From NCBI RefSeq assembly GCF_029869925.1, contig NZ_CP118605.1:1550001-1614000 (forward strand): 64,000 bases of DNA, read 5' to 3'. This stretch comes from Microbulbifer bruguierae. GTDB taxonomy: Bacteria > Pseudomonadota > Gammaproteobacteria > Pseudomonadales > Cellvibrionaceae. Made by a program: the position numbers and the translations under genes. The notes beneath the pieces are model-generated. The model saw nothing but the letters and a program-made list of their open reading frames with translations, did not search any database and was not told the origin of the DNA. Below are positions 10,402-19,822 of this stretch, one piece after another; within the stretch, counting starts at the first letter, position 1; each line of letters begins with the position of its first letter.

Positions 10402-10430
10402 TCGGCACGCTTATTGCTTAACGTGCCGCT
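10402..10430 (+). promoter_or_regulatory. Putative sigma-54 promoter upstream of rpoN
   Basis: The segment CGGCACG-CTTA-TTGCTT has GG at 10404-10405 and GC at 10416-10417, the -24/-12 spacing of sigma-54 promoters (consensus TGGCACG-N4-TTGCW). Transcription would start near 10429, about 116 bases before rpoN. The same bases also form a hairpin, CGGCACG (10403-10409) with CGTGCCG (10422-10428). Whether it activates rpoN or represses it by sigma-54 occupancy cannot be read from sequence. Confidence 0.6.
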
Positions 10431-10544
10431 TGTGTTCCGTATGCCTCCGCGGTAGTCTGCAGCAAATGAGCTTTACGCCGCCGCTTCAAACCCAGAATTT
10501 GTCGCGGCGGATTCACGCCAGAATTTTCTGCCGGCACTACTCCT

Positions 10545-12011
10545 ATGAAGCAGTCACTCCAGTTAAAACTCGGCACTCAGCTGACGATGACGCCGCAGCT
10601 GCAACAGGCTATCCGCCTGCTGCAACTGTCGACCCTGGACCTGCAGCAGGAAATCCAGTCCGCACTGGACAGCAACCCGTTACTCGAAGCGGATTTTGAC
10701 GAGCACGCCGGCGAATCTCATCAGGAACAGAACACCCCCTCTCAGGAGGGAGCCCAGCGCGAAGACAGCGACGGCGCAGCTGACACAAAAAATGACGCCA
10801 GCGCTGACAGCGACTGGAATAGTGACATCCCTGACGACCTGCCGGTCGACACCCGCTGGGACGACATCTATACCAACAACAGCTACCAGGGCAACGAGGG
10901 CGAAGACTACGCCCTCGAGCAACGCAATGCCGCATCAGAAAGCCTGCAGGACAGCCTCCTCTGGCAACTCAACCTGACGCCGCTGACTGCCGAAGACAAG
11001 CACATTGGCGAAGCCCTGGTTGACGCTATCGCCCCTAACGGTTTTCTGGTTGCGGAGCTGGAAGAGATAGCCGTCGCAATTGGCGTGGATGTCGACGAAG
11101 TGCAGGCGGTACTGAAAACCATCCAGCAGTTTGAACCGGTGGGCTGTGGCGCCCGCGATCTGCGCGAGAGCCTGATGTTACAGCTGCGGCAACTGCCTGA
11201 GCAGACCCCCTGGCTGCCACAGGCGCTGATCGTAGTCGGCCAGCACCTGGACCTGCTGGGCAAGCGGGACTTCCGTCAGCTGAGCCGGCGCACCCGTCTC
11301 AGCGAAGCACAATTGGGCGAAGTCATGCGCCTGATTCAGACTCTCACCCCCTACCCCGGCGAAGCCTTTGGTGGCGAAGAGCCCCAGTACGTGGTTCCAG
11401 ACGTGATCGTGAGCCGCAAGCAACAGCGCTGGGTAGTGGAGCTGAACCCGGAAACCACCCCCAAACTGCGCATCAATGACGCCTATGCCTCCCTGATAAA
11501 GCGCGCAGACAACTCCACCGAAAACAACTACCTGCGCGATAACCTGCAGGAGGCGCGCTGGTTCCTGAAAAGCCTGCAGAGCCGGCACGAAACCCTGCTC
11601 AAGGTGGCAACCTGTATCGTCGAGAAACAACAGGGCTTTTTCGAACAGGGTCCGGAAGCCATGAAGCCGATGGTGCTGGCCAATATTGCCGAAACTATCG
11701 GCATGCACGAATCCACCATTTCCCGGGTAACCACCCAGAAGTACATGCTCACTCCCCGCGGGGTTTTCGAGCTCAAGTACTTCTTCTCCAGCCACGTGAG
11801 CACCGATTCTGGCGAGGATGCCTCGTCCACCGCCATCCGCGCCCTGATCCGCAAGCTCATTGACGGCGAGCAGCCGCGCAAGCCACTATCCGATAACAAG
11901 ATTACCCAGGAGCTAGACGCCCAGGGCATCAAGGTAGCCCGGCGCACCGTAGCCAAATATCGCGAGTCCATGGGAATCCCTTCGTCTAGCGAGCGCAAGC
12001 GACTGGTCTGA
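10545..12011 (+). CDS. rpoN: RNA polymerase sigma-54 factor
   Basis: A 488-residue sigma-54. Region I is the glutamine-rich [23 protein letters not shown] at the N terminus (split here by its leucines), which contacts activators. An acidic region II follows (about residues 60-120). The core-binding domain and helix-turn-helix follow, and the RpoN box ARRTVAKYR lies near residue 466, where it reads the -24 element. Sigma-54 needs AAA+ activators such as CbrB, encoded near the end of this window. Its neighbours hpf, ptsN, rapZ and ptsO form the classic rpoN cluster. The leader contains a sigma-54-type promoter. Confidence 0.97.
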   Translation: MKQSLQLKLGTQLTMTPQLQQAIRLLQLSTLDLQQEIQSALDSNPLLEADFDEHAGESHQEQNTPSQEGAQREDSDGAADTKNDASADSDWNSDIPDDLPVDTRWDDIYTNNSYQGNEGEDYALEQRNAASESLQDSLLWQLNLTPLTAEDKHIGEALVDAIAPNGFLVAELEEIAVAIGVDVDEVQAVLKTIQQFEPVGCGARDLRESLMLQLRQLPEQTPWLPQALIVVGQHLDLLGKRDFRQLSRRTRLSEAQLGEVMRLIQTLTPYPGEAFGGEEPQYVVPDVIVSRKQQRWVVELNPETTPKLRINDAYASLIKRADNSTENNYLRDNLQEARWFLKSLQSRHETLLKVATCIVEKQQGFFEQGPEAMKPMVLANIAETIGMHESTISRVTTQKYMLTPRGVFELKYFFSSHVSTDSGEDASSTAIRALIRKLIDGEQPRKPLSDNKITQELDAQGIKVARRTVAKYRESMGIPSSSERKRLV

Positions 12012-12176
12012 CTGTAACAGTCAAAATATGGGCGCAGTAACCTCTCTTCGTACACTTTCTGGACAACCAATAGCCAGACATTGAGTGTATCCTTCCATTC
12101 TGGCGCACTTCCTAGTAGGGTGCCGCCCTGTGCGGGGGTGCAGCCAGTTTGTGCTGAACCCGATGAGGAGAAATCC

Positions 12177-12467
12177 ATGCCGACCAACATCAGTGGCCAC
12201 CACGTAGAAGTGACTCCGGCGATTCGCGATTACTGCCTGACCAAACTGGACAAACTCTCCCGCCACCACGACCTGATCACCAATACTGAGGTCATTCTTT
12301 CCGTCAGCAAACTGATCCAGAAAGCCGAAGCGCGGATTCACGTGAATGGCAAGGATGTGTATGCAGACTCGGAAGCGGACGATATGTATGCGGCGATTGA
12401 TGCGTTGACCGACAAACTCGACCGGCAACTGCTTAAACACAAAGAAAAGTTACGCAGTCACCGCTAG
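12177..12467 (+). CDS. hpf: Ribosome hibernation promoting factor, short type
   Basis: A 96-residue HPF/YfiA-family protein (HHVEVTPAIRDYCLTKLDKL; ADSEADDMYAAIDALTDKLD). Short HPF binds the 30S decoding site and, with RMF, helps form inactive 100S ribosomes in stationary phase. The frame is open from further upstream but the ATG at 12177 has GAGGAG 7 bases before it and gives the family N terminus. It lies between rpoN and ptsN, as in most gammaproteobacteria. Confidence 0.95.
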   Translation: MPTNISGHHVEVTPAIRDYCLTKLDKLSRHHDLITNTEVILSVSKLIQKAEARIHVNGKDVYADSEADDMYAAIDALTDKLDRQLLKHKEKLRSHR

Positions 12468-12495
12468 ACCGCTAGCGTTGGACCACCAGCAAGAT

Positions 12496-12957
12496 ATGAC
12501 ATTGGACGCACTACTCTCTCCCCGCCTGAGCCTTTGCCACCTGGCGGGGAGCAGCAAGAAAAAGCTGTTACTCAACATCGCCCAGGCGATTTCTGAACAA
12601 TACCCAGAACTGGATTCGGACACTGTGTTCAACCAGCTGGTAGCCCGGGAGCGCCTGGGCTCCACCGGCATCGGTGAGGGTGTCGCTATCCCCCACTGTC
12701 GCCTGCCCGGCTGTGAGCGCCCAATCGGCGTCCTCTGCACCACCTCTCCCGCAGTAGACTTTGACGCGATCGACCGCCAACCCGTAGACCTGCTGTTTGC
12801 GCTGCTGGTACCGGAAGGCGCGGATCAGGAACACCTCGACACCCTGGCGGAAATCGCCGCCCTGTTCAGTGACAGCCGGGTACGGGAAAAGCTGCGCGAG
12901 GCGACCACCAGCGACGAACTCTACGCACTGGCCATAAACAGCGCCGCCGCGGCATAA
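12496..12957 (+). CDS. ptsN: Nitrogen PTS enzyme IIA
   Basis: EIIA-Ntr, the output protein of the nitrogen phosphotransferase system, which controls potassium uptake, carbon/nitrogen balance and envelope functions by its phosphorylation state. The 153-residue protein shows GSTGIGEGVAIPHCRLPGC; His67 in IPHCR is the phosphorylated residue. A TTG six codons upstream could extend it, but MTLDALLSPRLS matches known N termini. The phosphate would come through ptsO in this cluster from PtsP, which is not in the window. Confidence 0.95.
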   Translation: MTLDALLSPRLSLCHLAGSSKKKLLLNIAQAISEQYPELDSDTVFNQLVARERLGSTGIGEGVAIPHCRLPGCERPIGVLCTTSPAVDFDAIDRQPVDLLFALLVPEGADQEHLDTLAEIAALFSDSRVREKLREATTSDELYALAINSAAAA

Positions 12958-13036
12958 TGCCTGCTGCCCATCCGGCGGCTCCTGCTCCGCCGGCACCCGG
13001 TCTATCCGCCGTTCAAACAGCAAGGAGCGTTGTGCA

Positions 13037-13897
13037 ATGCGATTGGTCATCATCAGCGGCCGCTCGGGGTCCGGAAAGAGTTCCGCCCTGCAACTGCTGG
13101 AAGACGTTGGCTTCAACTGTATCGACAACCTCCCCGCAAGCCTGCTACCCGAGCTGGTACGCCGGGTCACCGAGCAGCCGCCGCAAGAAAATCTCCAGCT
13201 CGCACTCGGCATCGACGCCCGCAACCTTTGGCACGATGTACGTCAGGCCCCGCGGGTAATCGGCGACCTGCGGGAAAGCGGTGTGGATTGCGACGTTATC
13301 TATCTGGACGCCCGCTCTCCCATTCTGGTTCAGCGCTTCAGTGAAACCCGCCGCAAACACCCCCTGAGCGACAGCCGCACCCACCTGCTGGAAGCGCTCA
13401 ATCACGAAAAAGAACTGCTCGCTCCTCTCGCCGCCATGGCCGACCTGGTCATCGACACCAGCAGTCTCAGCCTGCACCAGCTGCGCGACCAGATCAAAAC
13501 CCGGGTAGTCGGCAAAGACTCCCCGGGGATGGCAATCCTGTTCCAGTCCTTCGGTTTCAAACACGGGGTTCCGGTGGACGCAGACCTGGTGTTCGACCTG
13601 CGCTGTCTGCCCAACCCCTACTGGGTGGCAGAACTGCGCAACAAGACCGGGCTGGACCCGGAAGTGGCCGAATTCCTGCGCTCACACCAGGAAACCGAAG
13701 ACATGCAGCGGGATATCACGGTATTTCTGGAGCGCTGGCTGCCCTGCTACCAGCAGAGCAACCGCAGCTACACCTGTGTCGCCATCGGCTGCACCGGCGG
13801 CCGCCATCGCTCGGTCTACATGGTTGAGCAACTGGCGAAAAAATTTGCCAGCGAGTTTAAAAACATTCAGATACGTCACCGCGAGCAGCAGAAATAA
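13037..13897 (+). CDS. rapZ: RNase adapter protein RapZ
   Basis: A 286-residue protein with the N-terminal P-loop GRSGSGKS (residues 8-15) and the C-terminal RNA-binding part ending VAIGCTGGRHRSVYMVEQL. In E. coli RapZ binds the small RNA GlmZ, hands it to RNase E and so controls GlmS. Whether a GlmZ-like RNA exists in this organism is unknown; the conserved role may be sensing glucosamine 6-phosphate. AAGGAG at 13022-13027 supports the ATG. It sits between ptsN and ptsO as in other rpoN clusters. Confidence 0.95.
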   Translation: MRLVIISGRSGSGKSSALQLLEDVGFNCIDNLPASLLPELVRRVTEQPPQENLQLALGIDARNLWHDVRQAPRVIGDLRESGVDCDVIYLDARSPILVQRFSETRRKHPLSDSRTHLLEALNHEKELLAPLAAMADLVIDTSSLSLHQLRDQIKTRVVGKDSPGMAILFQSFGFKHGVPVDADLVFDLRCLPNPYWVAELRNKTGLDPEVAEFLRSHQETEDMQRDITVFLERWLPCYQQSNRSYTCVAIGCTGGRHRSVYMVEQLAKKFASEFKNIQIRHREQQK

Positions 13898-13933
13898 ACC
13901 TGCCTCTCGCACGCTAGACCCAAGAACAGCACC

Positions 13934-14203
13934 ATGCAGAAAAGCCGCATCACCATCATCAATAAACTGGGCCTCCACGCCCGCGCCGCCAGCAAATTCG
14001 CCCAGACCAGTGCCCGCTTTTCTTCCGAGGTCAAAGTCTACTGCGAAGGCAAGGCGGTGGACGGCAAGAGCGTGATGGCACTGATGCTCCTGGCCGCCGG
14101 CAAAGGGGTGGAACTGGAACTGGAGATCTGCGGACGCGATGAAGACTCCGCGCACGAGGCGATTTGTGCGTTGATCAATGATCGATTTGGCGAGGGTGAA
14201 TGA
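13934..14203 (+). CDS. ptsO: Phosphocarrier protein NPr
   Basis: An 89-residue HPr-family protein. His15 in LGLHARAASKF is the phosphorylation site; the region VDGKSVMALMLLAAGKG is the usual second conserved block around the HPr serine site. In this genetic context it is NPr, which passes phosphate from PtsP to PtsN. It closes the rpoN-hpf-ptsN-rapZ-ptsO series, 36 bases after rapZ. Confidence 0.95.
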   Translation: MQKSRITIINKLGLHARAASKFAQTSARFSSEVKVYCEGKAVDGKSVMALMLLAAGKGVELELEICGRDEDSAHEAICALINDRFGEGE

Positions 14204-14296
14204 CACTCCACCGATGAGTCTCCTGGCGGTACCGGCACCTTCGCATCCAACATCCCCAACTGTACGGCGGCAATATCCCTCCCCGCAGCCGCCCGC

Positions 14297-14302
14297 TATA
14301 AT
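14297..14302 (+). promoter_or_regulatory. Candidate -10 box upstream of mgtE
   Basis: TATAAT followed by GCC, 42 bases before the GTG start of mgtE, in the gap after ptsO. No clear -35 is seen. It suggests that mgtE is transcribed apart from the rpoN cluster. Confidence 0.4.
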
Positions 14303-14343
14303 GCCGGCACTTTCCGCCCCATCAGCAGTCAGCAGGAATCTCC

Positions 14344-15711
14344 GTGCCCAATCCCGTCAATGCCGACATCTCGTTCCGCGCGCAAAACCAGCTCAGTGAG
14401 CTGTACGCGGCGCTGGATAGCGGTACCGGGCGCGAGGTACAGCGGATGCTGGCTTCCCTGTCGCCGCAAAGTATCGCGCAACTGCTGGAGAGCTCACCGC
14501 CGCGCATCCGCCAGGTTCTGTGGAAACTGATCGACCGCGAGGTCGAAGGTGAAGTTCTGCAGGAACTCGCCGACGATGTAAAAGCCCAGATCCTCTCCAC
14601 CATGGACACCGAAGAAATGGTGGCCATCATGGAGGGACTGGACGCGGACGACGTGGCCGACATTCTCCAGCAACTGCCAGAGCGGGTAATGGCGGAAGTA
14701 CTCTCGGCCATGAGTGAGAGCGACCGCCAGCGCGTGGAAGGGGTACTCGCCTACGGCGAGGAAACTGCTGGCGGCCTGATGGATACGGACATCGTATCCG
14801 TGCGCCCAAACCTGACCCTGGACGTGGTACTGCGCTACCTGCGCCGCCATGAGCAACTGCCCGAATCCACCGACAATCTGTTCGTGGTCAACCGGCAGGA
14901 CAGGTTTATCGGCCTGCTGCCACTGACCAAGCTGCTCACTACCGATCCCTCGGTCACCGTGCGGGAAGTGATGGTCACCGACGTGGAGCCGATTCCCGCA
15001 GACCTGCCGGACAATGAGGTCGCGCAGCTGTTTGCCAAGTACGACTGGATTACCGCACCGGTGGTCGACGAGGACCGGCGTCTGCTCGGGCGTATCACCA
15101 TCGACGATGTGGTGGACGTAATCCGTGAAGACGCAGACCACTCGCTGATGAGCCTCGCCGGTCTGGATGAGGAGGAAGACACCTTCGCCCCGATCATTCG
15201 CACGGCCCCGCGGCGCGCGATCTGGCTGGGGATCAACCTGCTCACCGCACTACTGGCCTCCTGGGTCATCAACCTGTTCCAGGGCACTATCGATAAGGTA
15301 GTGGCGCTGGCCGTGTTGATGCCGATTGTTGCCAGTATGGGAGGCGTTGCCGGCAGCCAGACGCTGACCGTCGTGATCCGCGGCATGGCTCTGGGGCAGA
15401 TTGGACGCAGCAACCTGAGCTGGCTGCTGTCCCGGGAACTGGGCTCCGGCGCCCTCAACGCCATTCTGTGGTCCACGGTAATGGGAGGGATTGCGGCACT
15501 ATGGTTTGGGGATACCCGCATCGCCCTGATTATCATTGCTGCCATGGTGATCAACCTGATCACCGCCGCTCTCGCCGGCGCGATACTGCCGGTAGCCCTG
15601 CGGGCCCTGCGCATTGACCCGGCCCTGGCCGGGGGCGTGGCCCTGACCACGGTCACCGACGTGGTGGGTTTTATGTCATTTCTCGGCCTCGCGACCTGGA
15701 TTTTTGCCTGA
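14344..15711 (+). CDS. mgtE: Magnesium transporter MgtE
   Basis: The 455-residue protein has the MgtE layout: an acidic N domain (LESSPPRIRQVLWKLID; LDADDVADILQQLPE), two CBS domains (about residues 140-265) and a C-terminal membrane domain with five helices (IWLGINLLTALLASWVINLF; MPIVASMGGVAGSQTLTVV). The cytoplasmic N and CBS domains bind Mg2+ and close the channel when magnesium is plentiful. PIVASMGGVAGSQ contains the conserved pore region. The GTG start at 14344 follows CAGGAATCTCC. It is often found beside the rpoN/pts cluster in pseudomonads and relatives. Confidence 0.95.
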   Translation: MPNPVNADISFRAQNQLSELYAALDSGTGREVQRMLASLSPQSIAQLLESSPPRIRQVLWKLIDREVEGEVLQELADDVKAQILSTMDTEEMVAIMEGLDADDVADILQQLPERVMAEVLSAMSESDRQRVEGVLAYGEETAGGLMDTDIVSVRPNLTLDVVLRYLRRHEQLPESTDNLFVVNRQDRFIGLLPLTKLLTTDPSVTVREVMVTDVEPIPADLPDNEVAQLFAKYDWITAPVVDEDRRLLGRITIDDVVDVIREDADHSLMSLAGLDEEEDTFAPIIRTAPRRAIWLGINLLTALLASWVINLFQGTIDKVVALAVLMPIVASMGGVAGSQTLTVVIRGMALGQIGRSNLSWLLSRELGSGALNAILWSTVMGGIAALWFGDTRIALIIIAAMVINLITAALAGAILPVALRALRIDPALAGGVALTTVTDVVGFMSFLGLATWIFA

Positions 15712-15749
15712 CGCGGGCCAGACCAGCCATTCATTTTCAGAGACAGTAA

Positions 15750-16280
15750 ATGCAACACTCCGACGATTTCGAATCTTTTGACGATTTTGATGACGATCTG
15801 CCCAAGAGCAAAACCCGGGTCAAACAGGAAATGCATGATCTGCAGGACCTCGGCAAGCAGCTGACCGAACTCAGCGCGTCCAAACTGGCGGAAGTGCCGA
15901 TGGATCCGGACCTCGCCGAAGCCATCGCCACCATGCACCGGATCAAATCCCGCGAGGCCAAACGTCGCCAGCTGCAGTACATTGGCAAGCTGATGCGCAA
16001 GGCGGATGTGGAAGCGATTGAAGCGGTGTTGCAGAAACACAAGGAACAGGACCACCTGCACCTGCGTTTTGACCGCATGGCGGAAGAGTGGCGCGGCCGT
16101 CTAATAGAACAGGGCAAAGAAGCGCAAAGCGAATTTTTCGATGCCTATCCGGGGGCAGACCACCAGCAATTGCGCAACCTGATTCGCGAGTCCAACAAAG
16201 AGATCGCCACTAAGAAAGCACCGACAAACCAGCGCAAACTGTTCCGCTATTTGCGCGATTTTTTCATGCAGGAAAACTGA
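15750..16280 (+). CDS. darP: Ribosome biogenesis factor DarP (YjgA, DUF615)
   Basis: A 176-residue, highly charged protein with the DUF615 segments KSKTRVKQEMHDLQDLGKQL, MHRIKSREAKRRQLQYIGKL and HQQLRNLIRESNKEIATKK. DarP associates with late 50S precursors and promotes peptidyl-transferase centre maturation. An acidic N-terminal tail (SDDFESFDDFDDDLP) is normal for the family. Its last 34 bases overlap the convergent hydrolase gene. Confidence 0.93.
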   Translation: MQHSDDFESFDDFDDDLPKSKTRVKQEMHDLQDLGKQLTELSASKLAEVPMDPDLAEAIATMHRIKSREAKRRQLQYIGKLMRKADVEAIEAVLQKHKEQDHLHLRFDRMAEEWRGRLIEQGKEAQSEFFDAYPGADHQQLRNLIRESNKEIATKKAPTNQRKLFRYLRDFFMQEN

Positions 16281-16906
16281 CTGCCGGTTCTGCCTCCACC
16301 ACTCCCGAACACCTCCACCAGCTCAGCAACCACAATCCTGATGACCTCAGGATTCTGAGGCACCCAGCGGTGGAGGCTCACAGGTACCTGGTAGGTTTCG
16401 CCCAAAGGCAGGCGGGAGCTGGTGTGGGGCACAATGGTGGCATCGTAGGGTGTCCAGATGGATACCGGCGCAACGCCTTCCAGCATAGCGGCGTCCCGAT
16501 TCAGGTTGTGCAGAAATTCGCTGCCGATCCGCAGCTGTCGCCCGCCTTTATAGGGCAGCAGATGCGCCCACAAGCTACCAAAATGGGGACTGGAGAGGGC
16601 AATAAACTTGTGCACGTTGGCCGCGCCATTTAACCGCTGCAAATAGTAGCGCGCCACGATCCCCCCCATACTGAATCCCACCAGTGCGCAGGTCGCCCCT
16701 TTCGGTGTGACCGCTTCAACCAGGTCACCCAGCTGCACCGCCATCGGCTCCATCCCGTACCAGCCGCTGTTGGTCTTCAGTCTGATCGTGTGCGCTGAAA
16801 ATCCCGCCTGTTCCAGGGCTCGGTGCATCCGGAGCATCGAAAAACCCCGGTCGAAGATGCCGGGAATCAGGATGACAACCCGGCTCTTTGGTATTTTCGC
16901 AGCCAC
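16247..16906 (-). CDS. Lipase-like alpha/beta hydrolase
   Basis: A 219-residue cytoplasmic alpha/beta-hydrolase. The nucleophile elbow is LVGFSMGGIVARYYLQRL (G-F-S-M-G, serine near residue 98), and an oxyanion-region motif VVILIPGIFDRGFSM lies at the N terminus. FIALSSPHFGSLWAHLLPYK resembles lipases and PGAP1-like esterases. Asp in PYDATIVPH and His in LHRWVP are candidates for the rest of the triad. No signal peptide is present. The natural substrate is unknown. Its 3' end overlaps darP by 34 bases, convergently. Confidence 0.8.
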   Translation of the reverse strand: MAAKIPKSRVVILIPGIFDRGFSMLRMHRALEQAGFSAHTIRLKTNSGWYGMEPMAVQLGDLVEAVTPKGATCALVGFSMGGIVARYYLQRLNGAANVHKFIALSSPHFGSLWAHLLPYKGGRQLRIGSEFLHNLNRDAAMLEGVAPVSIWTPYDATIVPHTSSRLPLGETYQVPVSLHRWVPQNPEVIRIVVAELVEVFGSGGGRTGSQFSCMKKSRK

Positions 16907-16971
16907 CTTCCACCCGCCGGCCAGTTACTCTCAGCTACCCCATAAGATTAGCGGCAAGCGAAGTTTGCTGA

Positions 16972-17010
16972 AAACAAATCGGGCCCGGGGATTCAATCCG
17001 CGGGCCCGAT
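16972..17010 (-). terminator. Intrinsic terminator of the RND exporter gene
   Basis: ATCGGGCCCG (16978-16987) pairs perfectly with CGGGCCCGAT (17001-17010) around a 13-base loop. Read on the minus strand the hairpin is followed by TTGTTTTC, a reasonable T-rich tail, 64 bases past the stop codon of the exporter. Confidence 0.75.
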
Positions 17011-17073
17011 CTGTCCAACCGCTGCCGTGCAACGGTCAGAAGTCTGAGAGGAAGTGACGACCGACCTCTGCGA

Positions 17074-19740
17074 TCAACTGGTACAGACCTCAACCTCTGC
17101 TACCGGCTTCTTTTCCGGCAGGGCCACCTCCGCAGGTTTCGGCAGTGGCTTGGCCAGCACCAGCAGCAATGGCAGCAGGGTCAGCGAACCCAGCAGAGCC
17201 GCTGACATGGCCAGCGCCGTCAGCAGACCAAAATAAATGGAAGGCACAAACTTGGACAACGCAAGAATCGAGAATCCGGCAATGATGGTGATGGCGGTAT
17301 AGAACATCGCACGCCCGATAGTCGCGTGACTGCGGTGCATGGTGGCGATGTAATCACCGTCCTTGGCAAATTCCTCGCGGAAACGGTAGAGATAGTGGAT
17401 GGCATGATCCACCCCGATTCCAACGGTAATGGCCGCAATAGTGATGGTCATCATATCCAGGGGAATATTCGCCAGCCCCATACCACCCAGCACCACACAG
17501 GCCGCCAGCATATTCGGCACCAGCGCAATCACCGCCAGCGACAGAGAGCGGAACAGCACCAGGAACATTAACAGAATACCCGCAAACACCGCGCCCAATG
17601 TCAGGATCTGGGACTTGAACAGGCTCTGCAACATATTGTTGTAAAGCACCAGCATCCCGGTCTGGCGAACGTTTTCCGGTGCCAGCCCCATCTCGTTTTC
17701 CGCGTATGCGTAAATGCGCTGGATCAGTTCATCCCGACGCAGATCGGGATCCGTTTCCATCACCCGCATGGTAATACGGGCCTGATGCTGCTCCGGGGAC
17801 CAGTAGGGATGCACCAGTACCTGATTGATCTCTTCCGGCAGGCTTTGGCGGGCGATGGCCAGTTCGAAATCATTCAGACCGCCATCGTTCAGGTCCTGCG
17901 CCACCTTGTACAGGGTAGCCAGGGACTGCACCTTGCCGATCTCCGGCTGCGCCTCGAGAAAATCGTGCAACTGCTCGATCTGGTTCAGTCCGGCCACGGT
18001 GAACCAATAGGCATCCGCTTCCTGGCTTTCGCCACCGCCGGCAAACGGGTCATCGGTCGCGAACGGGTCTTCCGCGGCAAAGGGGTCGGCAACGTCTTCT
18101 CCGACGCTCTCGCTGTCGTATTCCCCTTGCAGCTCACCGGAATCATCGCCGGCCTGATCTGCTGACGGGCCACCGAAGTCGGCCCCAAAAGGATCCTCCT
18201 CCCCGGCAAATTCCGTCGCGGTGTCCTGCGGTTTATTCAGCACGATATCCAGGTTAATCGTGCCGCCCAGGCGCTGGTCGATCACCAGCATGCCCCGATA
18301 GATTTCGGTGGAATCGTCGAAGTAATCAATAAAACGGTTTTCAACTTTCAGGCGGGTAATACCCACAGCGCTGACAATTGCCGCAATGATCGCCACTCCC
18401 AGCACGATGCCCTTGTGGTTCTCCGCGAAGCGGGAAAAAACCTGGGTAAACGCATGGGAGTTGTCGTCGCCCTGGCCGCCATCGCGTTTTTTCAGCACCA
18501 TCAGACTGGCGGGCAAAATCAGGAACGACAGAATCAGAGCCAGGGTGACCCCCATGGTCATCATCCAGCCGAAGTCGATCACCGGGCGAATACCGCTTAC
18601 CACCAGCGAAATAAACGCGACCATGGTGGTAAGCCCGGTGTACAGACAGGGCTTGGCCATAAAGGTTACGGTGGCGGACGCCAGCTGGAATCGATCCCAT
18701 TCCGGATGCTCGGCGAAATACTCCCGGTAGCGCACCGCCAGATGAATGGTGATTGCCAGCGTGATGATCAGCAGCAGTGCCACGAAATTGGCGGAGATCA
18801 CCGTCATGCGCCAGTCCAGCCAGCTCAGTAGCCCCAGCATCATCACTGCGGTAGTGACACAGGTGATCAGTGGCAACAGCACCCAGCGCGGCTGGCGGAA
18901 GATCAGCAGCAGGGTGATGATGATAAACAGCAGAATACCCGCCCCAAACACCATCAGGTCGCTCTGGATAAACGCGATCATGTCGGACGTGACCATGGTC
19001 AGGCCGCCGAGAAACAGCTCCGCACGGTCATCGTAGTGCGCAAGAATGCCCCGTACTTCCTGTACCCGCAGGCGCGCGGCGTCTTCCTGGTTAGTGCGAT
19101 GCTGCAGGTACTCGGCAGTCACCGTTTCCAGGCGCTGGGCGTCTTGCGGGCTCAGGCCATTGCTATTGCGCTCGCGGCGCAGCGCGTCCCGCTCGCGCAC
19201 CAGATCCAAACCCTTTTTATCCAGCTCAAGATTGAGCATCATCGCTGTAGTCTCGCCATCGGGACTCAGGATCAGCTCTTTATAGATAGGGCTTGTGAGA
19301 AATTCCTGGCGCACCAGCTCTTTGTCCACCCCCGGTGATGACAGGGTGCGGATACCATCAGCAACATCGCTGATGGAAAGTTTCGGACTGTACAGCAGTG
19401 GGACATTCAGGATGGATTGCACCCCGGAGACACCGTCCACCATCGCCAGCTCATCCTGCAACCGGCGCAGGGTTGCCAGGGATTCATCGCTAAGCAGGTC
19501 ACCCTGGTTGTAGCGATAGGTCACCACCAGAAAATCGCCGGAATTGTAACGCTCGGAAATCTCGCGATAAAAATCCAGCGAATCGTCGGTTTCCAGGGTC
19601 AGGGAGTCCGCCGACGCGTCCAGTTTAAACCGCGGCAAGCCCGCGGCAGCAGCAATGGTCAGCAGTGCCACCAGTGCCAGGACGGTTTTCGGATGTCCGA
19701 GCACCAGTTTTTCGTACCAGGTCTTCAAGCCCAACAGCAT
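17074..19740 (-). CDS. RND/MMPL-family exporter
   Basis: An 888-residue membrane protein with the 12-helix plan of the RND superfamily: one N-terminal helix, a large periplasmic domain, five helices, then the same again. The branch is the MMPL-like, hydrophobe-exporter group rather than AcrB. AITVGIGVDHAIHYLYRFREE in the second half and the paired VALLLIITLAITIHLAVRYRE in the first half are typical helix-4 segments. Substrate is unknown; lipids, hopanoids and pigments are precedents. I use the ATG giving MLLGLKTWYEKLVLGH; a TTG at 19776 is possible. The second periplasmic domain carries an unusual acidic stretch with repeated DPFA units (DNA about 18010-18230). It lies downstream of ubiX and a SelW-like gene. 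Confidence 0.85.
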   Translation of the reverse strand: MLLGLKTWYEKLVLGHPKTVLALVALLTIAAAAGLPRFKLDASADSLTLETDDSLDFYREISERYNSGDFLVVTYRYNQGDLLSDESLATLRRLQDELAMVDGVSGVQSILNVPLLYSPKLSISDVADGIRTLSSPGVDKELVRQEFLTSPIYKELILSPDGETTAMMLNLELDKKGLDLVRERDALRRERNSNGLSPQDAQRLETVTAEYLQHRTNQEDAARLRVQEVRGILAHYDDRAELFLGGLTMVTSDMIAFIQSDLMVFGAGILLFIIITLLLIFRQPRWVLLPLITCVTTAVMMLGLLSWLDWRMTVISANFVALLLIITLAITIHLAVRYREYFAEHPEWDRFQLASATVTFMAKPCLYTGLTTMVAFISLVVSGIRPVIDFGWMMTMGVTLALILSFLILPASLMVLKKRDGGQGDDNSHAFTQVFSRFAENHKGIVLGVAIIAAIVSAVGITRLKVENRFIDYFDDSTEIYRGMLVIDQRLGGTINLDIVLNKPQDTATEFAGEEDPFGADFGGPSADQAGDDSGELQGEYDSESVGEDVADPFAAEDPFATDDPFAGGGESQEADAYWFTVAGLNQIEQLHDFLEAQPEIGKVQSLATLYKVAQDLNDGGLNDFELAIARQSLPEEINQVLVHPYWSPEQHQARITMRVMETDPDLRRDELIQRIYAYAENEMGLAPENVRQTGMLVLYNNMLQSLFKSQILTLGAVFAGILLMFLVLFRSLSLAVIALVPNMLAACVVLGGMGLANIPLDMMTITIAAITVGIGVDHAIHYLYRFREEFAKDGDYIATMHRSHATIGRAMFYTAITIIAGFSILALSKFVPSIYFGLLTALAMSAALLGSLTLLPLLLVLAKPLPKPAEVALPEKKPVAEVEVCTS

Positions 19741-19822
19741 AATGAGTTCGCTTATTTTCCGATGAAGATGGCGCAAACGGATCGCGCCCCATAATGAAAT
19801 TAAATTGTCCGTACCGGCCGGG

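Noticed and set aside
14835..16061. 408-codon minus-strand frame across mgtE and darP
   Set aside because: It lies opposite two well-supported genes and is Arg/Ser/Thr-rich without recognisable motifs.
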